This document shows positions 46,751 through 55,570 of a DNA stretch of 64,000 nucleotides, in pieces. Every line of letters starts with the position of its first letter. The first letter of the stretch is position 1. Below the pieces are notes generated by a model. The model was not told the origin of the DNA. It was given only the letters and a program-made list of their open reading frames with translations, and searched no databases. The translations under genes were made by a program, and so were the position numbers. Source of the stretch: Bacteroidota bacterium (lineage in GTDB: Bacteria > Bacteroidota > Bacteroidia > Chitinophagales > Chitinophagaceae); assembly GCA_016183765.1 (NCBI GenBank), contig JACPEA010000001.1:1-64000 (forward strand), read 5' to 3'.

Positions 46751-47890
46751 TTATTTTGTGGATAAACTGCTGATCGGTTTTGCCTGTTTCTGGGCCCGTA
46801 AAGCCAGTTCTGTAGCCAGGAAACAATGTTGCTGCGACATAGCGGTTTCGGTCCGGTTCATCACATCGTTCACAAACTGTTCGCCAAAGGGCAGGGGTTC
46901 TTTGTTGCAATCGATGTATTGTGTCTCTTTCTGGGTTACCAGGTACAGGTGGTTGCCTCCATTATGTCCGCTGGCAATATCTATGTTTTTGCGGATCTCG
47001 ATATAACCCTCTGTCCCGAGTATGGTGAGCCTGCCATCGCCCCAACTGTTCAGTCCGTCGGGTGTGAACCAGTCTACACGTATATACCCTGTACCGCCGT
47101 TGCCACGCAGCATCACATCACCAAAATCCTCGAATTTCGGGTACTGTGGGTGGTTTATATTGCCGATCTGGGAAGCTACAATTTCTGCCTGGGTGCTTCC
47201 TGTAAAAAACAGGTATTGATCAAACTGGTGCGAGCCAATATCGGTGATGATGCCGCCAAAACGTTTTTTGTCGAAGAACCAATCGGGCCTGGATTTTGGG
47301 TTCATGCGGTGTGGGCCCAGGCCAATGGTCTGTATGACTTTGCCAATAGCTCCGGCTTTCACCAGTTCCCCGGCTTTGATGGTAGCCCGGTTTTCGAGGC
47401 GCTCACTGTACATGATGGAATAGATACGCCCGGTTTCTTTCTGCACTCTGCGTACTTCGGCCAGTTGGTCCAGGGTAATGATGCCGGGCTTGTCTACCAT
47501 ATAGTCTTTCCCGTGTTTCATCACTTCTATACCCAACGGTGCCCGTTCATCCGGTATACCGGAACTCAGGATTACCTGGATGCTATTGTCTTCCAGGATC
47601 TCTTTGGCACTACCCGCCACTTTGGCCTGTGGAAACTGTTTGGTGAAACCTGCCAGCAGGTCGGCTTCCTTGGCATATACCGATACCAGTTGTCCGCCGC
47701 CCCTGATCACCGCCTGTACCATGGAAAAGATATGGTTATGGTTGATATTGATCACAGAGAAACGGATCCTTGGCTCGGGACTGAATCCTGCCATTGCTTT
47801 TTTTGGCAAAGAAGAAAGCAATAACAGGCCACCGGCAGTTGTCGCCGTATTTTTCAGGAATCTGCGTCGGTTGGCATAAGTATGTTTCAT
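46751..47890 (-). CDS. Gfo/Idh/MocA family oxidoreductase, Tat-exported
   Basis: 379 residues. The N-terminus has a twin-arginine signal (NRRRFLKNTATTAGGLLLL), so the folded enzyme with its cofactor is exported. The Rossmann domain contains VININHNHIFSMVQAV in place of the classical GxGxxG, DKPGIITLDQL with the catalytic Lys, and the C-terminal alpha/beta domain (about 155-370) with TDIGSHQFDQYLFF. Members use NAD(P) on sugars or derivatives; the changed nucleotide loop means the cofactor should be treated as unproven. No sugar-use cluster is adjacent. Confidence 0.88.
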   Translation of the reverse strand: MKHTYANRRRFLKNTATTAGGLLLLSSLPKKAMAGFSPEPRIRFSVININHNHIFSMVQAVIRGGGQLVSVYAKEADLLAGFTKQFPQAKVAGSAKEILEDNSIQVILSSGIPDERAPLGIEVMKHGKDYMVDKPGIITLDQLAEVRRVQKETGRIYSIMYSERLENRATIKAGELVKAGAIGKVIQTIGLGPHRMNPKSRPDWFFDKKRFGGIITDIGSHQFDQYLFFTGSTQAEIVASQIGNINHPQYPKFEDFGDVMLRGNGGTGYIRVDWFTPDGLNSWGDGRLTILGTEGYIEIRKNIDIASGHNGGNHLYLVTQKETQYIDCNKEPLPFGEQFVNDVMNRTETAMSQQHCFLATELALRAQKQAKPISSLSTK

Positions 47891-47988
47891 ATCGTTCGTT
47901 TTCGTTCATTTAAGTTAGGTCTATGAAAGATGTTGAACTCTTTTCTGTCCCGTTTTATTTGCGAAAACGTTGTAGCATGCCGGAAGTA

Positions 47989-48198
47989 CTACGGCAATAC
48001 CTCGCAGCGGTAACCGATGGTGGCCAGGAGGTTGATGATCGATGTTACGCATACCTGGTCGGCCTCTATTCGTAAGATCCTGTCGCAATCAGACAGGTCA
48101 AAGTTGATCCTGCCTTTCGGATAGAGGTCACGCAGCCGTGCAATGATCCTGGCAGACTCGCCGGTCTCTTCCACATTGGTTTTAAAAACTTCTATCAT
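47989..48198 (-). CDS. Small protein of ferredoxin-like/HMA-like pattern
   Basis: 69 residues. The predicted order strand-helix-strand-strand-helix-strand (IEVFKTNV; ESARIIARLRDLYP; GRINFDLSD; ILRIEAD; VCVTSIINLLATIGY; CEVLP) resembles heavy-metal-associated domains, but the metal-binding CxxC loop is absent; the three cysteines are scattered. The function is unknown. It starts 22 bases after the SRPBCC gene and is probably co-transcribed with it. Homologues would be needed to confirm it. Confidence 0.6.
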   Translation of the reverse strand: MIEVFKTNVEETGESARIIARLRDLYPKGRINFDLSDCDRILRIEADQVCVTSIINLLATIGYRCEVLP

Positions 48199-48220
48199 AA
48201 GATCATATGATGCAGGTGTG

Positions 48221-48751
48221 TCAGGATTTTTCGATCTGTTTTTTCAGGTTCTGCAAACTGGTCTGCAGGTCCTTGCCCAGTGCGCGGGAGAGATTGAACA
48301 GCAGGTGAAAAAGGCACATCACATAATTCCTGCTGCCGCTGAATGTCCAGGTAACTTCCGTTTGCCCGCTACCGGCCGTCTGGGTCAGCAGGGAAGAAAC
48401 AGCAATGCCTGAAAAGGGTTTGATGAAACGGATCTCGTAATCGATACGCTCCCCTTCCATGATCTGTTTGATCTCCTGTTCGCCCTGTCCTACCTGTTTC
48501 ATCTCGCTCTTCCAGCGATAGATAAAGCCGGCACTGCCATCGGTGCCTGAAAATTCTTTCTGCAGGTTGGGATCGGTCATCACCCACTTATTGTAGTGCT
48601 CTGCATTTCTCAACAGTTTCAGATAAGCGAATACCTCGTTCCGTGGTTTGTGAATGAGGATCTTCTCTTCAATCGTAAACTGTTTGTCCATGAAAGCCGC
48701 AGCGGTAAGCGGTATGACCAGGATGGCCAGGATCACTAAGAGGATTAGCAT
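48221..48751 (-). CDS. SRPBCC (START-like) family protein with membrane anchor
   Basis: 176 residues. An N-terminal hydrophobic helix (about 1-20) precedes a SRPBCC domain with KILIHKPRNEVFAYLKLLRNAEHYNKWV, AGFIYRWKS and VTWTFSGSRN, the helix-grip fold used to bind hydrophobic ligands. The ligand is unknown. It leads a short operon with the 69-residue protein and has a full -7 element upstream. Confidence 0.8.
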   Translation of the reverse strand: MLILLVILAILVIPLTAAAFMDKQFTIEEKILIHKPRNEVFAYLKLLRNAEHYNKWVMTDPNLQKEFSGTDGSAGFIYRWKSEMKQVGQGEQEIKQIMEGERIDYEIRFIKPFSGIAVSSLLTQTAGSGQTEVTWTFSGSRNYVMCLFHLLFNLSRALGKDLQTSLQNLKKQIEKS

Positions 48752-48781
48752 AGGTAATGGTTAGGTGTGGTAAATGCATTT

Positions 48782-48789
48782 CAAATATA
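48782..48789 (-). promoter_or_regulatory. -7 promoter element of the SRPBCC gene
   Basis: The reverse strand reads TATATTTG, predicting a leader of about 27 bases before ATG 48751. Confidence 0.5.
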
Positions 48790-48857
48790 GTTTTTTTGAA
48801 TAGGATCTTTTAGGGGCAAAAACGACATTGTGAAGGCTGAATGCGACAGGGGAAGTA

Positions 48858-48937
48858 ATGAGTGAATGAGTGAATGAGTGAATGAGTGGATGAGTGAATG
48901 AGTGGATGAGTGAATGAGTGGATGAGTGAATGAGTGG
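48858..48937. repeat. Ten tandem octamers ATGAGTGA/ATGAGTGG
   Basis: Ten exact octamers with only the last base changing (first three A, then a strict G/A alternation) end six bases before the stop codon of the P-type ATPase. In effect a 16-base unit is repeated. The same octamers occur four times at 12047-12078. Confidence 0.9.
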
Positions 48938-48943
48938 ATGGGG

Positions 48944-51442
48944 TCAGATGGTTTTTCTTTTGCGCCATTTGATGAGTTCGAACCAGATTACGGATATAAA
49001 GCCGATGGCGATACTGATGAGTAGTTGGGAGATGCTCAATGGTTCGAACTGGAAGAACTGCGCCAGGGGATGTATGAAGAGCAGCGAACCGGTAACTGCA
49101 ACGGTAATGCCGATGATGAGCAGTACCAGGTTGTTTCGATAACTGAGTGTGGTAAGAACGGAATAATAAAACGAACGGTTAACGAGTGTCAGGAATATAT
49201 TGGCGCTGATCAGTACGGTGAATACCATGGAGCGGGTGATGGCTTCGCTGCTTCCCTCCTGAACGGCATATTGGTAAACGAACAGCGTGCCTGCAGTGAT
49301 GAAAAGACCCTGCAGGATACTGGTGGTCAGTTCTTTCCAGTTGAAGAATGTATTGGAGAAAGGCCTGGGTTTTTGCAGCATGGTATTCTGTTCTATAGGT
49401 TCATTTTCATAAATGATGGAACAGGTAGGTCCCATAATGAGCTCCAGAAAGATCACATGCACCGGCGAAAAAATATTTGGGTACACCCATCCCAATGCCA
49501 GTGGCAGGAAAACGGTCAGCACAATGGGAATATGTATGGAAATGATATACTGTATCGCTTTTTTCAGGTTGGTATAAATACGTCTTCCCATTGCTACGGC
49601 TTTTACCATACTGGAAAGATCGTCTTCCAGTAATATCAGTGATGCAGCCTGTTTGGCGATCTCGGATCCTTTTTTACCCATGGCAATACCGATATGCGCG
49701 GCTTTCAAGGCAGGGCCATCATTGATGCCATCTCCCGTCATGGCTACGATCTCCTGCTGTTCTTTCAGGGTATTGATGATCCGTAGTTTGGCCTGGGGAA
49801 ACATACGGGTGAACAGTTGTGTGTTCATCACCGTCTCGCGTAACTCACGGTCGCTGAGTTTCATCAGCGCTTCCCCGCTGATGCTGGTATCATACCCCCT
49901 AAAACCTACTTCCCTGGCTATGGAACAGGTGGTGGCTGCATTATCGCCGGTAACAATTTTTACGGATATGCCTGCCGCATAAAAATCCTGCAGCACCTGT
50001 GCAATATTCTTTTTGGGCGGGTCATGAAAAGCCACCAGTCCCTTGAACTGGAAACTTAGTTCCTGCTGGGTGACCGGAAAATCGGAGCCTGAAAAAAAGG
50101 CTTCTGCAACACCCAGTATGCGATACCCTTCTTTTGCCATTTTTTCGATGGCATCATCCACCTGCTGTTGTTCCGTTTCAGACAGATGGGAGAGTGCCGT
50201 TATGGCTTCCGGGGCGCCTTTTGCTGCAATGATGCGCCGACCATGCTGGTTCTCAAAAATATGTGTCATCATCGGTGGCATTCCATCCAATGGATATTCG
50301 TGGATGATGCCAAAAAGAGGGCGTTCATCCTCTTCCGGTAAGTTGGCGTATGCCTGGTGTAAGGCCAGTTCCATTGGATCGAACGGAATGGGTTCGCTGG
50401 CCCACATAGCCAGCCTGACCAGTTCTTTCTGTTCCGGTTCTGTGATGATACCCGTGTCCAGCATCTGTTGACCGGCCAGTGTAAATGTTTTGGCCAGGCT
50501 CATTTTGTTTTCTGTAAGCGTGCCGGTTTTGTCGGTACAGATCACGGTAGCGCTGCCCAGGGTCTCAACGGTTTTCATCTGTTTTACAAGAATGCCCATC
50601 TTCATTAACCGCCAGGCGCCCAATGCCATAAATGTGGTAAAAGCAACCGGGATCTCTTCGGGTAAGATGCTCATGGCCAGTGTAAGCGCCTTGAGCAGAC
50701 TGTCGAGCAGCAGTTGTGATTTGATAAAATTGATTGCCCAGACAACCAGGAAAACAAGTGCGCCCACCAGTACCATTTTCTTTACAAAATGACTGATCTG
50801 TTTTTCGAGCGGTGTAGCGTCCTCTTCAATACTTTCCAGGCTCTTGCCGATATTACCGAGCTCGGTGCTGTTGCCAATGGCATGAATGATGATGATGGCC
50901 AGTCCGCTGACTACAGTAGTGCCGCTGTACACGGTATTGTCTTCCCTGGATACATCCTTATATACCGGTAAAGACTCGCCTGTCAGGATGGATTCGTTTA
51001 CAGAAAAATCGTTGGAATGGATGATGTTGCCATCTGCAGCTACCAGGCATCCTTCTTCTATCAGCAGATAATCGCCAATGACCAGTGCTTCTGTGGGTAT
51101 TTCCCTGATCTCTCCATTGCGGATCACTTTTGAGCTGGGCTGCGTCAGGTTCTTCAGTTTTTCCAGGGCGTTGCGGCTCCTGGAATCCTGGTACAGGGAG
51201 ATGGTAGCCACCAGTACAATGGCGGAAGCAAGGAAAATGGCATCGCCTGTTTGCCCGCTGACCAGGTAAATGGAGGATGCCGCCAGCAAAAGGATTACCA
51301 TGGGCTCTTTGGCCAGGCTCTTAACAGCATCAATAAACCCGTTTTCCTTTTTGAAGGCCAGTTTGTTCTGGCCGTGCAACTCCCTCGCCCGGAGTACTTC
51401 CTCATCTGTTAAACCGCTGATCTGAAAATTGTTGACAGACAT
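48944..51442 (-). CDS. P-type cation-transporting ATPase (P2-like)
   Basis: 832 residues from ATG 51442. Ordered motifs: TGES (154-157) in the actuator domain, PEEIP (261-265) in the M4 ion pathway, DKTGTLT with phosphorylated Asp304, TGDGINDGPALKAAHIGIAM in the hinge, and a C-terminal helix bundle. The overall plan is that of Ca-type or H-type P2/P3 ATPases rather than heavy-metal P1B pumps: there is no N-terminal HMA domain or CPC motif. The ion is uncertain. Two near-identical dyads (51507 and 51574) lie upstream and may control it. Its 3' end runs directly into the octamer repeat. Confidence 0.9.
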   Translation of the reverse strand: MSVNNFQISGLTDEEVLRARELHGQNKLAFKKENGFIDAVKSLAKEPMVILLLAASSIYLVSGQTGDAIFLASAIVLVATISLYQDSRSRNALEKLKNLTQPSSKVIRNGEIREIPTEALVIGDYLLIEEGCLVAADGNIIHSNDFSVNESILTGESLPVYKDVSREDNTVYSGTTVVSGLAIIIIHAIGNSTELGNIGKSLESIEEDATPLEKQISHFVKKMVLVGALVFLVVWAINFIKSQLLLDSLLKALTLAMSILPEEIPVAFTTFMALGAWRLMKMGILVKQMKTVETLGSATVICTDKTGTLTENKMSLAKTFTLAGQQMLDTGIITEPEQKELVRLAMWASEPIPFDPMELALHQAYANLPEEDERPLFGIIHEYPLDGMPPMMTHIFENQHGRRIIAAKGAPEAITALSHLSETEQQQVDDAIEKMAKEGYRILGVAEAFFSGSDFPVTQQELSFQFKGLVAFHDPPKKNIAQVLQDFYAAGISVKIVTGDNAATTCSIAREVGFRGYDTSISGEALMKLSDRELRETVMNTQLFTRMFPQAKLRIINTLKEQQEIVAMTGDGINDGPALKAAHIGIAMGKKGSEIAKQAASLILLEDDLSSMVKAVAMGRRIYTNLKKAIQYIISIHIPIVLTVFLPLALGWVYPNIFSPVHVIFLELIMGPTCSIIYENEPIEQNTMLQKPRPFSNTFFNWKELTTSILQGLFITAGTLFVYQYAVQEGSSEAITRSMVFTVLISANIFLTLVNRSFYYSVLTTLSYRNNLVLLIIGITVAVTGSLLFIHPLAQFFQFEPLSISQLLISIAIGFISVIWFELIKWRKRKTI

Positions 51443-51506
51443 GCAAATAGTATTGGTGATACACAACCGACAGCGGTAAGTTACTGAAATATGTGTTTGC
51501 GGTGCA

Positions 51507-51518
51507 TGACAATTGTCA
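51507..51518. promoter_or_regulatory. Dyad site 1 upstream of the P-type ATPase gene
   Basis: TGACAATTGTCA, a perfect 12-bp palindrome about 65 bases before ATG 51442, preceded by GCA. A second, nearly identical site lies 67 bases further upstream. Confidence 0.5.
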
Positions 51519-51573
51519 CCCAAAGGATACAGGCAGGAATGCGCTGATCAGTGCTTAAAATCATGATCCGGCA

Positions 51574-51585
51574 TGACAAATGTCA
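51574..51585. promoter_or_regulatory. Dyad site 2 upstream of the P-type ATPase gene
   Basis: TGACAAATGTCA, with both TGACA and TGTCA arms intact, again preceded by GCA. The TGAC-N4-GTCA pattern resembles Crp/Fnr-family binding sites; the regulator is not in the window. Confidence 0.5.
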
Positions 51586-51677
51586 GTTAACAGGCTGGTA
51601 TCCCGTAATAACTTTGACTCAGCAAACAACAACAGACTTCATCTATACTGATTTTGGATAAACTGGAACGATGAGTG

Positions 51678-51717
51678 AACAAAGAAACCGCCTCAGTACT
51701 GAGGCGGTTTCTTTGTT
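51678..51717. terminator. 40-bp perfect palindrome terminator after ispH
   Basis: All 40 bases are a perfect palindrome centred between 51697 and 51698 (core CCGCCTCAGTACTGAGGCGG, flanked by AAAGAAA / TTTCTTT). It ends the ispH transcript on the reverse strand and looks the same in either direction. Confidence 0.9.
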
Positions 51718-51729
51718 GTGATGGTAGTT

Positions 51730-52953
51730 TTACAACTGGCTGCTGAACAGGTCAACTCCTGCTTCCACAGCATAAAAGCCGGCCAGTTTGCGGATCACTT
51801 TTTCCACCACTGCATCCGGACAGCTGGCCCCGCTGGTGATGAGGATGCGTAACGGCGTTTTCTCCGGCAGGTAATGGTTGATGGTGCTTAATTCTTTGGT
51901 ACGCCAGTTACGGTGCTCAATGGTTGTGGCATCGAGTAACCTGTTGGCAGAATCGATAAAATAGGTAGTAAGTTGATGCTCGCATAACTCTACCAGGTGC
52001 GAGCTGTTACTACTGTTATGCCCGCCGATCACAATGGCGATATCGGCATCGGTATCCAGCATACCGGTAACTGCGGTCTGGTTATCATTGGTGGCATAAC
52101 ACAAAGTATCCCTGGTGTCTGCAAAACGTTCGCTGATGGTTTCTGCGGTGAGCTGGTATTTGCGTATGAACACAGATTTGAGGTAATCGGATATCGCCTG
52201 TGTATCGCTGGCCAGTTGTGTGGTCTGGTTCACCACGCCGATCTTCTGCAGATCGCGTGTAATATCGAACCCTTCTGAATAACGGCCCTGGAATTCGGTA
52301 TAAAAATCTTCCGCCGGTTTTTCGCCGGTGATATATTGGGCCAGCGCAACGGTTTCTTCCATATCATTCACCACCACTGTAGGTGTATGTGAGGATGCAT
52401 GCGAAAAAGTGGCACGCGTTTCTTCGTGTTTGGGTTTGCCATGCACCACAATGCTATAGCCTTTTTCTGCGATCTGTTCACTGCGGTTCCATACTTTCTC
52501 CACAAAGGGGCAGGTAGTATTGTATTGGGCTGTGGGTATGCCTTTGTCCTGCAGCATTTGTTCAATCTCCAGCGTGGTACCGAAAGCTGGGATGATGACC
52601 ACATCCTCACTGGTGATCTCTTCAAAAGGGATGACCTGTTTGCCATAAGTGTCTTGCAGGAACTGCACTCCTCTTTCTGCAAGGTCCTTGTTCACCTGCG
52701 GGTTGTGGATCATCTCACTTAACAGGAAGATGCGTTTGCCGGGATTGGATTCGATCGTATTAAAAGCGATCTCGATCGCATTCTCCACCCCATAACAAAA
52801 ACCAAAATGCCTGGCCAGGTAAATATGTAATGGTCCCAGGTTCATCAAAGTAGGGGTGAAGTCTTTTTTCAGTTTATCTTCCTGTTTTCTTTGCTGTTTG
52901 ATGGCGCTGATCAGCGGGCTGCGGTATATATTGGGAACTTTGAATTGCTTCAT
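51730..52953 (-). CDS. ispH: 4-hydroxy-3-methylbut-2-enyl diphosphate reductase
   Basis: 407 residues, longer than E. coli IspH (316) as in many Bacteroidota and plants. The three cluster cysteines are visible: Cys53 in RHFGFCYGVENA, Cys148 in NTTCPFVEKV and Cys378 in SGASCPDAVVEKV. It makes IPP and DMAPP in the last step of the MEP pathway and so feeds the polyprenyl synthase at 9291-10253. The N-terminal extra 40 residues are polar. A -7 element ends only eight bases from ATG, again implying a very short leader. Confidence 0.95.
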   Translation of the reverse strand: MKQFKVPNIYRSPLISAIKQQRKQEDKLKKDFTPTLMNLGPLHIYLARHFGFCYGVENAIEIAFNTIESNPGKRIFLLSEMIHNPQVNKDLAERGVQFLQDTYGKQVIPFEEITSEDVVIIPAFGTTLEIEQMLQDKGIPTAQYNTTCPFVEKVWNRSEQIAEKGYSIVVHGKPKHEETRATFSHASSHTPTVVVNDMEETVALAQYITGEKPAEDFYTEFQGRYSEGFDITRDLQKIGVVNQTTQLASDTQAISDYLKSVFIRKYQLTAETISERFADTRDTLCYATNDNQTAVTGMLDTDADIAIVIGGHNSSNSSHLVELCEHQLTTYFIDSANRLLDATTIEHRNWRTKELSTINHYLPEKTPLRILITSGASCPDAVVEKVIRKLAGFYAVEAGVDLFSSQL

Positions 52954-52960
52954 GATACTG

Positions 52961-52968
52961 CAAAATTA
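52961..52968 (-). promoter_or_regulatory. -7 promoter element of ispH
   Basis: The reverse strand reads TAATTTTG, ending seven bases before the start codon at 52953. Confidence 0.5.
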
Positions 52969-52989
52969 GGGAGTTCGGTGAGGGGAATG

Positions 52990-53018
52990 AATAATTGGTA
53001 ATTAAAAATTAATAAGGG
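52990..53018. repeat. AT-rich heptamer run before the penicillin acylase gene
   Basis: The sequence reads as AATTGGT, AATTAAA and AATTAAT, three seven-base units, in the divergent gap between ispH and the acylase gene. It is shorter and less regular than the other runs. Confidence 0.4.
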
Positions 53019-53095
53019 AAACGGTGCATAACCCATTCATACCGATCCTGCCGGGTACTGAAAAAATCAGTATTTTCATCGCCTAAACGACTGCT

Positions 53096-55561
53096 ATGCG
53101 ATTTCTTCCTTTCCTGATCTCCGGTATCTGCACCGCAGGGCTGGTGGTGGCTTTGAATACACAGTTGCCGGCCGGAGGCAGCAAAACACCGCGCCTGGGT
53201 TATTTTCTTTCTCCGCAATTGGGTTTCTGGCAGAATGCAGAACCTGTGAATACCAGTTTTGACGGCAATGTAAAATTGCCCAACCTGAATGGTAAAGTGG
53301 ATGTATATGTAGATGACAGACTAGTTCCGCATATCTATGCAGAGAACGACCTGGATGCGTATTATGTGCAGGGTTATATCCACGCCAAATTCCGTCTATG
53401 GCAGATGGAGTTCCAGACACGTGTGGCCGGCGGCAGGCTCAGCGAGATACTGGGAGAGGAACGTTTGCCCATCGATCGTATGTTCCGCCGCCTGGGCATG
53501 GTATATGGCGCAGAACAAACGCTCGCCAATATGGAAAAGAACCCCGAAATGAAAGCTACCGTGGAAGCGTATGCGGAGGGGGTTAATGCCTATATCAGTT
53601 CCTTACAACCACAGGAGATCCCGTTCGAATACAAGCTGCTGGATTATACTCCCGAGAAATGGACACCGCTGAAGACCTATCTATTCCTGATGTTCATGTC
53701 GTACGACCTTACCGCACGCGGCGCCACTGCCGACCTGCAGATGACCAATGCCAGGAATTATTTCGGATTTGATGATTTTGATAAACTGTATCCCAATGTG
53801 CAGGATTCGCTGGACCCGATCGTACCCAGGGGAACGGATTACCTGAAACCGGCAATCGTGCCCGTAGCACCTGCCAGCAAAGATTCCTTGTACCTGGGCA
53901 AAACAGCCAACAGCAGTACCGCCCTTTTGCCCATGGTACCGGATAAAGACAACGGCAGTAACAACTGGGTGGTAGGCGGATCCAAAACCAAAAGCGGCAG
54001 GCCCATACTCAGCAACGATCCACACCTGGGACTGAATCTTCCCTCACTCTGGTTTGAAGTGCAGATACACACGCCTACACATAATACCTATGGCGCCAGT
54101 TTTCCCGGATCGCCAGCTGTGATCATCGGTTTTAACGATAGTATTGCCTGGGGCGTGACCAATGCAGGAAGAGATGTGCTGGATTATTACGATATCAAAT
54201 TCAAGGACTCTACCTTGTCTGAATATTGGTACAATGGCGAATGGATACCCGCCAAACATCGCCAGGAAGTGATCAGGATCAAAGGCAAACCAGACCTGGT
54301 GGAAAATATTGCCATGACGGTTTTTGGTCCGGTCATGTATGATAAAGCATATAAGAACGTCAGCACCGAAGGCAAGTACCTGGCTATTCGCTGGACAGCC
54401 CACAAAGCGGGTACCGGCTTACAGACATTCTACAAACTGAACCGGGCCCGGAACTATGATGATTACCTGGGTGCCATTTCGCAATGGGAATGTCCCGGGC
54501 AGAATTTTGCCTTTGCTTCCAAAACAGGCGATATCGCCATTAAACAACAGGGAGCATTTGTAGCACGCTGGAAAAGGCAGGGTGATTTTATTATGCCTGG
54601 CACTGATACCTCCTACGCCTGGCAGGGCATCATACCGGTTGAAGAGAACCCGATGATGTATAACCCTATCCGGGGTTTTGTGAGCAGCGCCAACCAGATG
54701 TCTACCGATTCCACTTATCCGTATTACCTGGGTGCGGCCAGCAATTTTCCACTGTACCGGGGTATCATCATCAACCGGAAACTGGCGCAGATGAATCAGA
54801 TCACACCGGAAGATATGCAACAACTGCAGGCAGATAATTACAATGTATTTGCCGAATACGCCAGGCCGGTATTGATGCGTTACCTGGACGAAACAAAGTT
54901 GAGCGCAGATGAAAAAAAATACATAGATATCCTGAAGAACTGGAACCTGCGGAATGATCCCGGGGCTAGGGGGGCCACTGTGTTCAAATCCATCTGGGAT
55001 AGCCTGGAAGCCCAGGTTTGGGGCGATGAGATAAAAAAAGCCAATCTGCCGCTTCCCAAGCCGGATGCTTCTACCTTATTGGAGAGCCTGCTGCGAGATA
55101 CTACGTTCCGCTTTGCTGACAACATCAATACTCCGGGTAAGGTGGAGACCATTTATGATGACCTGGCCGAAGCTCTCAAAAAAGCCGTTCCTCACCTGAA
55201 AGAACTGCAAGCAGCGAACAAACTGGAATGGGCTGTCATGAAAGATACCAAAGTGAACCACCTGCTGAAGATACCGGCACTAAGCCGCCTGCACCTGCCC
55301 ATCGGAGGAGGGGAACACATCATCAACGCTACCAAGGAAACACATGGTCCCAGCTGGCGCATGATTGTACAGTTAACAGACGAGATCGAAGCCTATGGTG
55401 TATATCCTGGCGGACAAAGCGGTAACCCCGGCAGTAAGTATTATGATACATTTGTAGACAGCTGGGCTGCCGGAAAATATTACCGCATCCTGTTTCTGCA
55501 ACAGGCCGCTGCTGCCAAACATGAACGTGTGAAATGGCATATGACTTTTACTAACAGCTAA
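53096..55561 (+). CDS. Penicillin acylase (Ntn-hydrolase) family protein
   Basis: 821 residues. After an N-terminal hydrophobic segment (about 3-22, signal peptide or anchor), the alpha-chain region has DDRLVPHIYAENDLDAYYVQGYIHAKFRLWQME. The autoproteolytic nucleophile is Ser288 in NGSNNWVVGGSKTKSG, followed by NDPHLGLNLPSLWFE and GVTNAGRDVLDYY, so the precursor should mature to alpha and beta chains. It hydrolyses an amide, such as an acyl-homoserine lactone, N-acyl amino acid or penicillin-like substrate; which one cannot be said. It is exported. A small membrane protein is encoded nine bases downstream. Confidence 0.9.
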   Translation: MRFLPFLISGICTAGLVVALNTQLPAGGSKTPRLGYFLSPQLGFWQNAEPVNTSFDGNVKLPNLNGKVDVYVDDRLVPHIYAENDLDAYYVQGYIHAKFRLWQMEFQTRVAGGRLSEILGEERLPIDRMFRRLGMVYGAEQTLANMEKNPEMKATVEAYAEGVNAYISSLQPQEIPFEYKLLDYTPEKWTPLKTYLFLMFMSYDLTARGATADLQMTNARNYFGFDDFDKLYPNVQDSLDPIVPRGTDYLKPAIVPVAPASKDSLYLGKTANSSTALLPMVPDKDNGSNNWVVGGSKTKSGRPILSNDPHLGLNLPSLWFEVQIHTPTHNTYGASFPGSPAVIIGFNDSIAWGVTNAGRDVLDYYDIKFKDSTLSEYWYNGEWIPAKHRQEVIRIKGKPDLVENIAMTVFGPVMYDKAYKNVSTEGKYLAIRWTAHKAGTGLQTFYKLNRARNYDDYLGAISQWECPGQNFAFASKTGDIAIKQQGAFVARWKRQGDFIMPGTDTSYAWQGIIPVEENPMMYNPIRGFVSSANQMSTDSTYPYYLGAASNFPLYRGIIINRKLAQMNQITPEDMQQLQADNYNVFAEYARPVLMRYLDETKLSADEKKYIDILKNWNLRNDPGARGATVFKSIWDSLEAQVWGDEIKKANLPLPKPDASTLLESLLRDTTFRFADNINTPGKVETIYDDLAEALKKAVPHLKELQAANKLEWAVMKDTKVNHLLKIPALSRLHLPIGGGEHIINATKETHGPSWRMIVQLTDEIEAYGVYPGGQSGNPGSKYYDTFVDSWAAGKYYRILFLQQAAAAKHERVKWHMTFTNS

Positions 55562-55570
55562 ACAAACGAT

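Noticed and set aside
48858..48937. Octamer array read as a CRISPR-like array
   Set aside because: The units are directly adjacent with no spacers, so it is a simple tandem repeat.
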